Below are positions 19,625-29,153 of a stretch of 64,000 nt of DNA, piece by piece. The position numbers and the translations under genes were made by a program. Position 1 is the stretch's first letter, and each line of letters begins with the position of its first letter. The stretch is from Xanthobacter autotrophicus. Its GTDB lineage: Bacteria; Pseudomonadota; Alphaproteobacteria; Rhizobiales; Xanthobacteraceae. The notes beneath the pieces are model-generated. The model was not told the origin of the DNA. It saw only the letters and a list, made by a program, of their open reading frames with translations, and did not search any database. The DNA lies in contig NZ_VAUP01000041.1 of NCBI RefSeq assembly GCF_005871085.1, positions 62,001 to 126,000 of the forward strand, given 5' to 3'.

Positions 19625-21121
19625 ATGACGTCCAAGACGTGGTCCCGCGTGGGCATTCCCGCGCTTCTTCTGGCAACGGCATTTGCCTTGCCGGTGCTGG
19701 CCCAGACGGCCGCACCTGCTGCCGACGCCACCACGACCGCCGCAGCCGCCGCGGCGGCCCCCACCGTGAACAAGGGCGACGTGGCGTGGATGCTCACGTC
19801 CGCAGTCCTCGTTCTCATGATGTCGGTCCCCGGCCTGTTCCTGTTCTACGGCGGCCTCCTGCGCGCCAAGAACATGCTGTCCATGCTCATGCAGGTTGGC
19901 TACTGCGTGGCCATCGTCGGCCTCATCTGGGTGCTGTACGGCTACTCCCTCGCCTTCACCGGCGGCTCGCCCTTCATCGGCGGCTTCTCCAAGGCCTTCC
20001 TGTCGGGCGTGACCGGCGAATCGCTGGCCGCCACCTTCTCGGTGGGCGTCGCCATCCCCGAGTTCGTCTACATCGCGTTCCAGATGACCTTCGCCATGAT
20101 CACGCCCGCGCTGATCTTCGGCGCGTTCGCGGAGCGCACCAAGTTCACCGCCGTGGTGCTGTTCGTGCCGCTGTGGGTAACCTTCGTGTACTTCCCGGTC
20201 GCGCACATGGTCTGGTACTGGGCCGGCCCGGATGCCATCGACGCTGCCGCCAAGGCCGTGGCTGCCGCCGCTGACGGCGCCGCCAAGACCGCCGCCCAGG
20301 CCGCCCTCGACGGCGTGCTCGCCGACGCCGGCTACATCTTCTCCCTCGGCGCCATCGACTTCGCCGGCGGCACCGTGGTGCACATCAATGCCGGCATCGC
20401 CGGCCTCGTCGCCTGCCTCATGGTCGGCAAGCGCCTGGGCTACGGCAAGGAGGCGCTCTCGCCCCACTCGCTGACCCTCACCATGGTCGGCGCCTCCCTG
20501 CTGTGGGTCGGCTGGTTCGGCTTCAACGCCGGCTCCAACCTCGAGGCCAACGCCGTCACCGGCCTCGCCATGATGAACACCTTCATCGCCACCTGTGCCG
20601 CGGCCGTCTCCTGGATGTTCGTGGAATGGCTGGTGAAGGGTAAGCCCTCCATGCTGGGCCTCGCCTCGGGCATCGTCGCCGGCCTCGTGGCCGTCACGCC
20701 GCCGTCGGGCTTCGCCGGCATCATGGGTTCGCTGGTGCTGGGCCTCATCGTCAGCCCCATCTGCTTCATCTTCTGCACGGCCATCAAGAACGCGCTCGGC
20801 TATGACGACGCGCTCGACGTGTTCGGCGTGCATGGCGTGGGCGGCATCGTCGGCGCCATCGCCACGGGCATCCTGGTGAGCCCGGCCCTCGGCGGCACCG
20901 GCATCTTCGACTACACCACCGGCGCCGTTGCCCCCTACGACATGGCCACCCAGGTCATTGCCCAGCTCAAGGCCGTCGGCGTCACCGTCGTGTGGTCGGG
21001 TGTCGGCACCGCGGTGATCCTGTTCATCATCTCCGTGGTCGTCGGCCTGCGTCCCACCACCGACGTGGAGCGCGAGGGCCTCGACATCAACGAGCACGGC
21101 GAGCGCGCCTACCACTCGTGA
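19625..21121 (+). CDS. amtB: Ammonium transporter
   Basis: Inner-membrane ammonium channel regulated by GlnK. From the ATG at 19625 (GGAG site 10 bases upstream) it has 498 residues. A cleavable signal peptide (ALLLATAFALPVLAQ) and an Ala-rich linker precede about eleven membrane helices. Pore residues are visible: the first twin-His in GGTVVHINAGIAGL and the second in VFGVHGVGGIVGAI. There is an Ala-rich periplasmic insertion (residues near 205-230, AAAKAVAAAADGAAKTAAQA). It starts 29 bases after glnK and ends at a terminator. Confidence 0.96.
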   Translation: MTSKTWSRVGIPALLLATAFALPVLAQTAAPAADATTTAAAAAAAPTVNKGDVAWMLTSAVLVLMMSVPGLFLFYGGLLRAKNMLSMLMQVGYCVAIVGLIWVLYGYSLAFTGGSPFIGGFSKAFLSGVTGESLAATFSVGVAIPEFVYIAFQMTFAMITPALIFGAFAERTKFTAVVLFVPLWVTFVYFPVAHMVWYWAGPDAIDAAAKAVAAAADGAAKTAAQAALDGVLADAGYIFSLGAIDFAGGTVVHINAGIAGLVACLMVGKRLGYGKEALSPHSLTLTMVGASLLWVGWFGFNAGSNLEANAVTGLAMMNTFIATCAAAVSWMFVEWLVKGKPSMLGLASGIVAGLVAVTPPSGFAGIMGSLVLGLIVSPICFIFCTAIKNALGYDDALDVFGVHGVGGIVGAIATGILVSPALGGTGIFDYTTGAVAPYDMATQVIAQLKAVGVTVVWSGVGTAVILFIISVVVGLRPTTDVEREGLDINEHGERAYHS

Positions 21122-21188
21122 TCTTTCCGGGGCGACGCGCCTTCGGGTGCGCCGCCCCGCCGGACTAAAAAGAGGGGAACGAAGAAGA

Positions 21189-21218
21189 GCCTCGGCACCT
21201 TGGTGCCGGGGCTTTTTT
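21189..21218 (+). terminator. Terminator of glnK-amtB
   Basis: Stem GCC-T-CGGCACC paired with GGTGCCG-G-GGC (one T-G pair), a TT loop, then TTTTTT. Confidence 0.93.
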
Positions 21219-21490
21219 CGTTGCCGTGAAGGGGACCCGGACGGGGCGCCGCTTAGGCCGAGCCCCTTCGCCGGCTCCCGCTGCGCTCATCTGCGGGCTT
21301 TTCGCGGCGCGGGGCGCCTGCTAGAAGCCCGACCATGTGTGGATCTTTTCAGTGCGGCGGGGTGCCTCCCCGCCCTGGCGCGCGCCGTGTGGCGCGAATT
21401 ATCGGCCCGGCCCCCCGCCGGCGCGCCTGAGCGCGCGGGGGCCGCCGGGTTTGTTTCGCCTGATCCGACATTTCATGCCCCGAGCATTCC
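21219..21490 (+). other. ileS leader
   Basis: No gene is seen. The last 100 bases can fold into G+C-rich stems (for example around GGCCCCCCGCCGGCGCGC and its partner near 21405-21450). A T-box would be unexpected in this lineage and none was recognised. Confidence 0.35.
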
Positions 21491-24400
21491 ATGACCTCAC
21501 CTGACACTTCCGTATCTGACACTTCCGCGGCCGAGGCGTCCGCCGCTCCGGACTATTCCAAGACCCTGCTGCTGCCGCAGACCCCATTCCCCATGCGCGC
21601 GGGCCTGCCCAAGCTGGAGCCGGAGCTGCTCGCCCGCTGGGCCCGCACCGACCTCTACGGCCGCCTGCGCGAACAGGGTCGCGGCCGCGCCCGCTTCGTG
21701 CTGCACGACGGCCCGCCCTATGCCAACGGCAACATCCATATCGGCCACGCGCTCAACAAGATCCTGAAGGACGTGGTGACGCGCTCCCAGCAAATGCTGG
21801 GCTATGACTCGAACTACGTGCCCGGCTGGGACTGCCACGGCCTGCCCATCGAGTGGAAGATCGAGGAAGACAATTACCGCAAGAAGGGCAAGACCAAGCC
21901 CGACTTCACCGACGCCGCCGCCATGGTGGCCTTCCGCCAGGAATGCCGCGCCTATGCCGAGCACTGGCTCGACAAGCAGCGCGAGGAATTCAAGCGCCTG
22001 GGCGTGGAAGGCGACTGGGACCACCCCTACACCACCATGGCGTTCGCCGCCGAAGCCCAGATCGCCCGCGAGATCATGAAGTTCGCGCAGAACGGCCTGC
22101 TTTATCGCGGCTCCAAGCCGGTGATGTGGTCCGTGGTGGAGAAGACGGCGCTGGCCGAGGCCGAGGTGGAGTATCAGGATTTCACCAGCGATACGGTGTG
22201 GGTGAAGTTTCCGCTGAAGAATAATCCCGGTGCTTTTGGCGTGCACGGGGACTCAGAGCAGGTGCTCAAGGACAATGATCTTTGGGCTGCTATGCGTGGC
22301 GCTTCTGTGGTCATCTGGACCACCACGCCCTGGACGCTCCCCGGCAACCGCGCCATCTCCTATTCGTCCAAGATCTCCTATGGCCTGTATGAGGTCACGG
22401 ACGCTGCCGCTGACAATTGGGCCAAGGCCGGCGACAAGCTCATCCTCGCCGACAAGCTGGCGGAAGATGTGTTCAAGCAGGCGCGCGTCACCACGTTCGA
22501 GCGGCGCGGCGACGTGCCGGCGGACGTGCTCGGACGCCTCATCACCGCCCACCCTCTCTCCGCCCTCGGCTACAGCTTCCAGGTCCCCCTGCTCGACGGC
22601 GACCATGTCACCGACGACGCGGGCACCGGCTTCGTGCACACGGCGCCCGGCCACGGCCGCGAGGATTTCGAGATCTGGACCCACCACCGCCGCTGGCTGG
22701 AGGAGCGCGGCATCAGCCCCGCCATCCCCTACACGGTGGACGCGGATTCGTTCTACACCGCGCAGGCCCCCGGCTTCGAGGGCAAGCGCGTCATCACCGA
22801 GAAGGGCGAGAAGGGCGATGCCAACCCGGCCATCATCGACGCCCTGATCGCGCAGGGCAACCTGTTGGCGCGCGGGCGGGTGAAGCACCAGTATCCCCAC
22901 TCCTGGCGCTCCAAGAAGCCGGTGATCTTCCGCAACACGCCGCAATGGTTCATCGCCATGGACCAGGACATCCGCTCGGCGGACGGCACCCTCGCCCCGC
23001 GCCCGGCGACGCTGGCCGGCAACGCGCCCGACACCCTGCGCGAGCGCGCGCTTGCCGGCATCAAGACGGTGGAATGGGTGCCGGCGGCAGGCGAGAACCG
23101 CATCACCGGCATGATCGCCAACCGGCCGGACTGGGTGGTCTCGCGCCAGCGCGCCTGGGGCGTGCCCATCGCCGTGTTCGTGAAGGACAAGGGTGACGGC
23201 ACCGTCGAGATCCTCAAGGACGCAGCAGTCAACGCCCGCATCGCCGAGGCCTTTGCCTCGGAGGGTGCCGACGCCTGGTTCAAGGAAGGCGCGAGCGCCC
23301 GCTTCCTGGGCGAGCGGGCCGGCGAGGGCTGGGCCAAGGTGGACGACGTGCTGGACGTGTGGTTCGACAGTGGCTCCACCCACGCCTTCACGCTCGAAGT
23401 GCGCGCGGACCTGAAGGCGAACCGGCCGCCCGAAGGCAACGACCGGGTGATGTATCTGGAAGGCTCGGACCAGCATCGCGGCTGGTTCCATTCCTCGCTT
23501 CTGGAGAGCTGCGGCACCCGCGGCCGCCCGCCCTACGACGTGGTGCTGACCCACGGCTTCGTCCTCGACGAGGACGGCCGCAAGATGTCCAAGTCGCTGG
23601 GCAACGTCACCTCCCCGCAGGATGTGATCAAGCAGTCCGGTGCCGATATCCTGCGCCTATGGGTGTGCGCCTCCGACTATGCAGACGATTTGCGCATCGG
23701 CCCGGAAATCCTGAAGACCACCGCCGACACCTACCGCAAGCTGCGCAACACCATCCGCTGGCTGCTGGGCTCCCTGCACCATGACCGGCCGCAAGAGCAT
23801 GTGGCCTTCGCCGAGATGCCGGCGCTGGAGCGCTACATCCTCCATCGCGTCGTCGAGCTGGACGGCGAGATCCGCGCCGCCTACCGCGCCTTCGACTACA
23901 AGAAGGTCAATGCGGCGCTCACCCAGTTCATGAACATCGAGCTGTCGGCCTTCTATTTCGACATCCGCAAGGACGCGCTCTATTGCGATCCCCTGTCCTC
24001 GGTGACGCGGCGGGCCTGCCTCACCGTGCTGGACGCGGTGTTCGCGCGGCTCATCACGTGGCTCGCGCCCATCCTGCCCTTCACCTGCGAGGAGGCCTAC
24101 ATCGCCCGCACCGGCGATGAGGAGGGCTCCGTGCACCTGCTCGGCTTCCCGGACACCCCGGCCGACTGGCGCGACGACGCGCTGGCGGACCAGTGGCGCC
24201 GGGTGCGCCTCATCCGCCGGGTGGTGCTGGGGGCACTGGAGGTGGAGCGCGCCGCCAAGCGCATGGGCTCCTCGCTGGAAGCGGCGCCGGAGGTCTATGT
24301 GAGCGATTCCGCGCTGGCCGATGCCCTCGACGGGCTGGACCTTGCGGAAATCACCATCACCAGCGCCGCTACCCTTATTCGGTCCGAGGGGCCGGCGGAC

Positions 24401-24583
24401 GCCTTCCGCCTGCCCGACGTGCCGGGCGTGGCGGTGGTGCCGGTGCGCGCCGAGGGCCGCAAATGCGCCCGCTCCTGGAAGATCTCCGCCGAGGTGGGCA
24501 CCGACCCGCAATTCCCGGACGTGACCCCGCGTGATGCCGACGCCTTGAGGGAATTCTACGCCGCCCAGGCCGCGGCTCAGTGA
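21491..24583 (+). CDS. ileS: Isoleucyl-tRNA synthetase
   Basis: Charges tRNA-Ile and edits mischarged valine. The 1030-residue class I enzyme has HIGH at 83-86 ([12 protein letters not shown]), the editing-domain landmarks [17 protein letters not shown] and [27 protein letters not shown], and KMSKSLGN near residue 698. The C-terminal zinc module is degenerate: KCARSWK keeps one Cys and the remaining Cys pairs are gone, as in other Rhizobiales. A short stretch around 22195-22320 uses codons unlike the rest of the gene. lspA follows within 10 bases. Confidence 0.98.
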   Translation: MTSPDTSVSDTSAAEASAAPDYSKTLLLPQTPFPMRAGLPKLEPELLARWARTDLYGRLREQGRGRARFVLHDGPPYANGNIHIGHALNKILKDVVTRSQQMLGYDSNYVPGWDCHGLPIEWKIEEDNYRKKGKTKPDFTDAAAMVAFRQECRAYAEHWLDKQREEFKRLGVEGDWDHPYTTMAFAAEAQIAREIMKFAQNGLLYRGSKPVMWSVVEKTALAEAEVEYQDFTSDTVWVKFPLKNNPGAFGVHGDSEQVLKDNDLWAAMRGASVVIWTTTPWTLPGNRAISYSSKISYGLYEVTDAAADNWAKAGDKLILADKLAEDVFKQARVTTFERRGDVPADVLGRLITAHPLSALGYSFQVPLLDGDHVTDDAGTGFVHTAPGHGREDFEIWTHHRRWLEERGISPAIPYTVDADSFYTAQAPGFEGKRVITEKGEKGDANPAIIDALIAQGNLLARGRVKHQYPHSWRSKKPVIFRNTPQWFIAMDQDIRSADGTLAPRPATLAGNAPDTLRERALAGIKTVEWVPAAGENRITGMIANRPDWVVSRQRAWGVPIAVFVKDKGDGTVEILKDAAVNARIAEAFASEGADAWFKEGASARFLGERAGEGWAKVDDVLDVWFDSGSTHAFTLEVRADLKANRPPEGNDRVMYLEGSDQHRGWFHSSLLESCGTRGRPPYDVVLTHGFVLDEDGRKMSKSLGNVTSPQDVIKQSGADILRLWVCASDYADDLRIGPEILKTTADTYRKLRNTIRWLLGSLHHDRPQEHVAFAEMPALERYILHRVVELDGEIRAAYRAFDYKKVNAALTQFMNIELSAFYFDIRKDALYCDPLSSVTRRACLTVLDAVFARLITWLAPILPFTCEEAYIARTGDEEGSVHLLGFPDTPADWRDDALADQWRRVRLIRRVVLGALEVERAAKRMGSSLEAAPEVYVSDSALADALDGLDLAEITITSAATLIRSEGPADAFRLPDVPGVAVVPVRAEGRKCARSWKISAEVGTDPQFPDVTPRDADALREFYAAQAAAQ

Positions 24584-24590
24584 GGTGACG

Positions 24591-25124
24591 ATGGGCCGAC
24601 GCCACATCCTCTTCGGCCTTTTCGTCGCGGTCCTCGTCCTGGTGGCGGACCAGGCGACCAAGAGCCTTGTCCTTTCCTGGTCGCGCCAGTGGGTGGATCC
24701 CCTCCACCCGGTGGCGCCGGGGGTTGATTTCGTGGCGCTGTGGAACAGCGGCATCAGCTACGGCCTGTTCCCGCAGGGCGAGACCGGGCGCTGGGTGCTG
24801 GTAGCCATCAAGGTGGCCGCCGCCCTGCTCTTCACGGTCTGGCTGACGCGATCGCGGGGGCGGCTGGAGGCTTTCTCCCTCGGCCTCCTCATCGGCGGCG
24901 CCATCGGCAATGCGGTGGACCGGGTGGTCTATGGCGCGGTGTTCGACTTCGTCTCGCTCCATGCCATGGGCTACCGGTGGTACGTGTTCAACCTGGCCGA
25001 CGTGGCCGTGGTTGTGGGGGTGGGGCTGCTTCTTTATGATGCGTTTTTAGGTCGCGCCTCAAAATCGCCGCCCTCGGTCTCGCCAATGGCGTCGAAATCC
25101 GAAGCCGAGCGTGAGCGAGGCTGA
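24591..25124 (+). CDS. lspA: Lipoprotein signal peptidase (signal peptidase II)
   Basis: Inner-membrane aspartic protease that removes signal peptides from prolipoproteins. It has 177 residues with four membrane segments. VADQATKSLVL, NSGISYGLF, the catalytic Asp motif GAIGNAVDRVVYGAVFDF and FNLADVAVVVG (second Asp) are all present. ATG 24591 has GAGG before it; a GTG six bases earlier is possible. The ileS-lspA pair is conserved in proteobacteria. Confidence 0.96.
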   Translation: MGRRHILFGLFVAVLVLVADQATKSLVLSWSRQWVDPLHPVAPGVDFVALWNSGISYGLFPQGETGRWVLVAIKVAAALLFTVWLTRSRGRLEAFSLGLLIGGAIGNAVDRVVYGAVFDFVSLHAMGYRWYVFNLADVAVVVGVGLLLYDAFLGRASKSPPSVSPMASKSEAERERG

Positions 25125-25210
25125 GCGCGGGCTCGATGGCCAGTTCTGAAAGCCAGTTCAGAAAGGCCGCCAGGGACCTCGGGGAAACAGGACATCGGGG
25201 AACAGGAACC

Positions 25211-25966
25211 ATGCACGTGAGCCCGAATTTTTCACGCGGCATCGCCGCCGAGCGGGCCGCAGGCGATCCTTCCGCCTTCTCTCTTTCCACTCCCGCCGGT
25301 GATGGCGCGCGGACGCTGTTGCGGCATGCCCGCCTTCTGGCTGCGGCCCTGCTGGGCGCGGGCCTCCTCACCACGGTGGCCCACCGGCCGGCAGCCGCCC
25401 AGACCTTCGACGGGTCTTCCAGCCTGATGGAGAGCACCATGCAGCTCCTCGGCCTGAAGGACGAGGAGCCCAAGCCCGAGATCGACTATCGCGAGCGCGC
25501 GCCCCTGGTGGTGCCGCCCAAGGTGCCGGAAATCCTGCCCCCGCCCCAGGCGAGCGCGGCGGACGCCCATCCCAACTGGCCGAAGGATCCCGACGTCCAG
25601 CGCCGCAAGCGCGAGGCGGAGACATCCAAGACCCCCATCGTGCGCGACGATCCGGGCCGGCCGCTGCTGCCGTCCGAGCTGAAGGGCGGCAAGCACAAGA
25701 ACCTCGGCAACTCGTCCTCGCCGACCGAGCCCGTCGGGGCGGAATCCAAGCGCGACGTTCTGCTGCCGTCCCAGCTCGGATTCACCAGCTGGATGGGCGG
25801 CCTGGGCGGCAAGCAGGAACAGCTCTCCTTCAACGGCGAGCCGGAGCGCGAGAACCTGATCCAGCCCCCGCCGGGCTACCAGACGCCGGCCCCCAACGCC
25901 CCCTACGGCGTGGTGGAGCCGAAGAAAGAGACCTTCAAGCTCCCGACCCTGTTTGATCGCCAGTGA
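25211..25966 (+). CDS. Exported protein, DUF3035/BamF-like by position and motif
   Basis: The 251-residue product has a signal-type hydrophobic stretch (ARLLAAALLGAGLLTTVA, cleavage near PAAAQ) and then a Pro-rich, low-complexity mature region. REAPLVVPP-type text occurs as RERAPLVVPPKVPEILPPPQ, resembling the DUF3035 (BamF-like) signature; in other alphaproteobacteria that family also sits between lspA and paired M16 peptidases. Two LLPSEL/LLPSQL repeats follow. There is no lipobox Cys, unlike typical BamF. ATG 25211 has AGGAACC before it; a start at 25136 would add residues before the signal peptide. The function is unproven. Confidence 0.6.
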   Translation: MHVSPNFSRGIAAERAAGDPSAFSLSTPAGDGARTLLRHARLLAAALLGAGLLTTVAHRPAAAQTFDGSSSLMESTMQLLGLKDEEPKPEIDYRERAPLVVPPKVPEILPPPQASAADAHPNWPKDPDVQRRKREAETSKTPIVRDDPGRPLLPSELKGGKHKNLGNSSSPTEPVGAESKRDVLLPSQLGFTSWMGGLGGKQEQLSFNGEPERENLIQPPPGYQTPAPNAPYGVVEPKKETFKLPTLFDRQ

Positions 25967-25977
25967 CGCACCAGCCG

Positions 25978-26093
25978 TGTGGTTCGACCGGAACAGATGG
26001 AACTCATCCGTCCCGGTCGGACCACAAGACTTTGATCTGGTGGATCAACTTTTCAAAGCGGATGGGGACCACCGGTTTCGGTCGATCCACCAG
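25978..26093. repeat. Two-hairpin intergenic element
   Basis: Two inverted repeats lie side by side between coding genes. The first has 14-base arms TGTGGTTCGACCGG (25978-25991) and CCGGTCGGACCACA (26013-26026), with one mismatch. The second has perfect 10-base arms CTGGTGGATC (26037-26046) and GATCCACCAG (26084-26093). It lacks T-runs, so it is not a plain terminator. It looks like a dispersed palindromic element of the kind found in rhizobial genomes. Confidence 0.55.
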
Positions 26094-26178
26094 GCGGGGC
26101 GATCTTGACGGGCGCCGCCTTTGCGTCCGCGCCCGGCTTCCTATCTTTCCTTGACGTGCCCGTCGTTCGGCGCGTCGA

Positions 26179-27588
26179 ATGACGGAAGATCGCCACGTGT
26201 TCATGAGCCGCCTCACCATGATTGCTATTCTCGCCGCCACCGCGGCCACAGCCGCCCCCCGCATTGCTGACGCGGCGGGGCCGGAAGTTGCCCAGTTCCA
26301 GCTCGACAACGGCCTTCAGGTCATGGTCATCCCCGACCACCGCACCCCGGTGGTGACCCATATGGTTTGGTACAAGGTGGGATCGGCCGACGAGCAGGCC
26401 GGCAAGTCCGGCATCGCCCATTTCCTCGAGCACCTGATGTTCAAGGGCACCGACGCCCACCCGCAAGGCCAGTTCTCGGCCGAGGTGGCGCGTCTCGGCG
26501 GCCAGGAAAATGCCTTCACCTCGCAGGACTACACCGCCTATTTCCAGCGTGTCGCCAAGGAGCACCTGGAAAAGGTGATGGGCTTCGAGGCTGACCGCAT
26601 GACCGGCCTCAAGCTCTCCGACGAAGTGGTGCTGCCCGAGCGCGACGTGGTGCTGGAAGAGCGCCGCATGCGCACCGACAACGATCCCGGCGCGCGCCTC
26701 TCCGAGGTGCTGCAGGCCACCACCTACATGAATCACCCCTACCAGCACCCCATCATCGGCTGGGAACACGAGATCAAGGGGCTGAACCGCGAAGACGCCC
26801 TCGCCTTCTACCGCCGCTATTACGCGCCCAATAATGCGCTGCTGGTGGTGGCCGGCGACGTGGACCCGGAGGCGGTCCGCACCCTCGCCGAGAAGACCTA
26901 CGGCAAGGTGGCCCGCGCCGACACCCCGCCCCGCAACCGGCCGCAGGAGCCCGAGCCCCAGGCCCACCGCCGGGTGGCGCTGTCCGACCCGCGCGTGGCC
27001 CAGCCCAGCCTGCAGCGCTCCTACCTGGTGCCCTCCTCCCGCACCGCCCAGCCCGGCGAGGCCGAGGCGCTGGAAGTGCTCGGCCAGATCCTCGGCGGCG
27101 GCCAGACCAGCCGCCTCTATCGCACCCTGGTGGCCGAGAAGGGCATCGCCGCGGGTTCCGGCTCATGGTATCAAAGCACCGCATATGATGCGACCCGCTT
27201 CGTCACCTACGCCTCGCCCCGCCCCGGCGTGAGCCTGGAGGACCTTGAGGCGGCCGTGGACGCGGTGATCGCCGAGTTGCAGGAGAAGGGCGTGGACGAC
27301 CTGGAACTGGCCCGCGCCAAGACCAGGCTCACCGCCGACACCATCTATTCGCAGGACAACCAGGCCACCCTCGCCCGCATCTATGGCGCCTCCTGGGCCA
27401 CCGGCATGTCGGCCGACGATGTGCGGGCCTGGCCCGATCGCATCAAGGCGGTAACCGCCGAGCAGGTGAAGGATGCCGCGCGCCGGTATCTGATAACCGA
27501 TCGCGCTGTCACCGGCTACCTGAAGCAGGCCGAACCGAAAAAGGACGCCGCCCCGAAAAGCGAAACCAAGAAGGACGACCGCTCGTGA
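26179..27588 (+). CDS. M16 zinc peptidase (active subunit)
   Basis: Pitrilysin/processing-peptidase-family metalloprotease, 469 residues, with an N-terminal signal sequence (LTMIAILAATAATAAPRIADAA) placing it in the periplasm. The inverted zinc motif HFLEH (81-85) is intact, with GIAHFLEHLMFKGT and NAFTSQDYTAYF, and a downstream Glu in VLEERRMRTDN as third ligand. An M16C domain occupies the C-terminal half. A second start at Met9 is possible. Its GTGA overlap with the next gene indicates co-translation with an inactive partner. Confidence 0.92.
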   Translation: MTEDRHVFMSRLTMIAILAATAATAAPRIADAAGPEVAQFQLDNGLQVMVIPDHRTPVVTHMVWYKVGSADEQAGKSGIAHFLEHLMFKGTDAHPQGQFSAEVARLGGQENAFTSQDYTAYFQRVAKEHLEKVMGFEADRMTGLKLSDEVVLPERDVVLEERRMRTDNDPGARLSEVLQATTYMNHPYQHPIIGWEHEIKGLNREDALAFYRRYYAPNNALLVVAGDVDPEAVRTLAEKTYGKVARADTPPRNRPQEPEPQAHRRVALSDPRVAQPSLQRSYLVPSSRTAQPGEAEALEVLGQILGGGQTSRLYRTLVAEKGIAAGSGSWYQSTAYDATRFVTYASPRPGVSLEDLEAAVDAVIAELQEKGVDDLELARAKTRLTADTIYSQDNQATLARIYGASWATGMSADDVRAWPDRIKAVTAEQVKDAARRYLITDRAVTGYLKQAEPKKDAAPKSETKKDDRS

Positions 27589-28958
27589 GGGCTGGCCCCG
27601 CCCCCCTTTCCGACCGGACCGGCAGCGCCATGCGCGCCGGTCGTCTCCTCTTTGCGATGGTAACCATGGCCCTTTCCCTTCTTTCCGCCACCGCGGCCCA
27701 GTCCCAGTCGAGCCGCATCACCGAGGTGACGAGCCCCGGCGGCATCAAGGCGTGGCTGGTGCATGACACCACCCTGCCCCTGATCGCCGTGGAATTCGCC
27801 TTCATCGGCGGCGCCTCCCAGGACGGCAAGGAGCTGCCCGGCCTCGCCAATCTCACCGCCTCCCTTTTGGACGAGGGCGCCGGCTCCCTGGACGCCGCCG
27901 CCTTCCAGACCGCCCTCGCCGACCACGCGGTGGAGCTGCATTTCGATGCCGGCCGCGACGAGATCCGCGGCTCCCTGCGCACCTTGTCGGAGAACCGGGA
28001 AAAGGCGTTCGACCTGATGCGCCTCGCGGTCAGTTCGCCGCGCTTCGACAGCGAAGCGGTGGAACGCATCCGCGCCTCGCAGATGGCCATGTTGCGCCGC
28101 CGGTCCACCGAGCCCAACGCCATTGCCAACGACCGCTGGTTCGCCCTTGCCTTCCCGGACCATCCCTATGGCCGGCCGGTGGACGGCACGCTGGAGACCG
28201 TCGCCCGCATCAGCCGCGACGACATCGCCGGCTTCGCCAAGCGCGCCATCGCCCGTTCCAACCTGCGGGTGGCCGTGGTGGGCGACATCAGCGCGGAGGA
28301 ACTGGGCAAGCGGCTCGACGCCGTGTTCGGCACCCTGCCGGCCACCGCCACGCTGGTCCCCGTGCCCCAGGTGGAACCGCAGAAGATCGGCACCGTGGAG
28401 GTCATCCCCCTCGACGTGTCCCAGTCGGTGGTGGTGATGGGCACCGGCGGCCTGGAGCGGCGCGACCCCGACTTCATCCCGGCCTTCGTGCTCAACCACA
28501 TCCTCGGCGGTAGTGCGTTTTCCTCGCGCCTGTTCAAGGAAGTACGCGAGGCCCGCGGGCTGGCCTATTCGGTCTATTCCTACCAGGTGGCCCTCGGCCA
28601 TACTGGCCTGTGGTTCGCCGGCACCGCCACCAAGAACGAGCGGGCGGGTGAATCCATCGCCATCATCACCGACGAGTTCCGCAAGATCCTGAAGGACGGG
28701 CCGAGCCAGACCGAGCTGGACGAAGCCAAGAGCTATCTGGTGGGGAGCTATGCCCTGCGCTTCGACACCTCCTCCAAGGTGGCCGGGCAGTTGCTCCAGA
28801 TCCAATTGGACGAGTTGGGCATCGATTATGTGGACCGGCGCAACGCCCTCATCGGCGCTGTCACCCTCGACGACCTGAAGCGCGTGGCGGCGCGCCTCGC
28901 CACCGCCCGCGACGCCCTCGTTGTGGTGGTGGGCAAGCCGGTGGGCCTGGGCGGCTAG
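27585..28958 (+). CDS. M16 peptidase-like protein, inactive partner
   Basis: Second M16 protein, 457 residues, with a signal peptide (MALSLLSATAAQSQ). The zinc motif is missing: where HxxEH is expected it reads GLANLTASLLDEG. ILGGSAFSSRLFKEVREARGLAYSVYS is the conserved substrate-binding R/Y region. Such paired genes usually form a heterodimer in which only the first subunit cuts. The GTG at 27585 overlaps the previous stop by 4 bases; ATG 27630 is an alternative start nearer the signal peptide. Confidence 0.88.
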   Translation: MRAGPAPLSDRTGSAMRAGRLLFAMVTMALSLLSATAAQSQSSRITEVTSPGGIKAWLVHDTTLPLIAVEFAFIGGASQDGKELPGLANLTASLLDEGAGSLDAAAFQTALADHAVELHFDAGRDEIRGSLRTLSENREKAFDLMRLAVSSPRFDSEAVERIRASQMAMLRRRSTEPNAIANDRWFALAFPDHPYGRPVDGTLETVARISRDDIAGFAKRAIARSNLRVAVVGDISAEELGKRLDAVFGTLPATATLVPVPQVEPQKIGTVEVIPLDVSQSVVVMGTGGLERRDPDFIPAFVLNHILGGSAFSSRLFKEVREARGLAYSVYSYQVALGHTGLWFAGTATKNERAGESIAIITDEFRKILKDGPSQTELDEAKSYLVGSYALRFDTSSKVAGQLLQIQLDELGIDYVDRRNALIGAVTLDDLKRVAARLATARDALVVVVGKPVGLGG

Positions 28959-29153
28959 CCTTCGTGGTGGCAGGGATGCCGGGACTTCCCGGCATCCGGT
29001 CGCCGTGCGATCCGCCCAGCCGCGGCGGACGGGTTCGCTGGGTAACCTTAATCCGCACGAGAACCGGTCGCACCCGCCTGAAACGCCGGGGGGCGGTTCC
29101 CGAGCCCTTGCCCCCTTTGCTATAAGGCAATCTGATCGGGGGCGCCCACGGAG

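Noticed and set aside
19619-21115. 498-residue minus-strand frame opposite amtB
   Set aside because: Shadow of amtB, which has all pore motifs.
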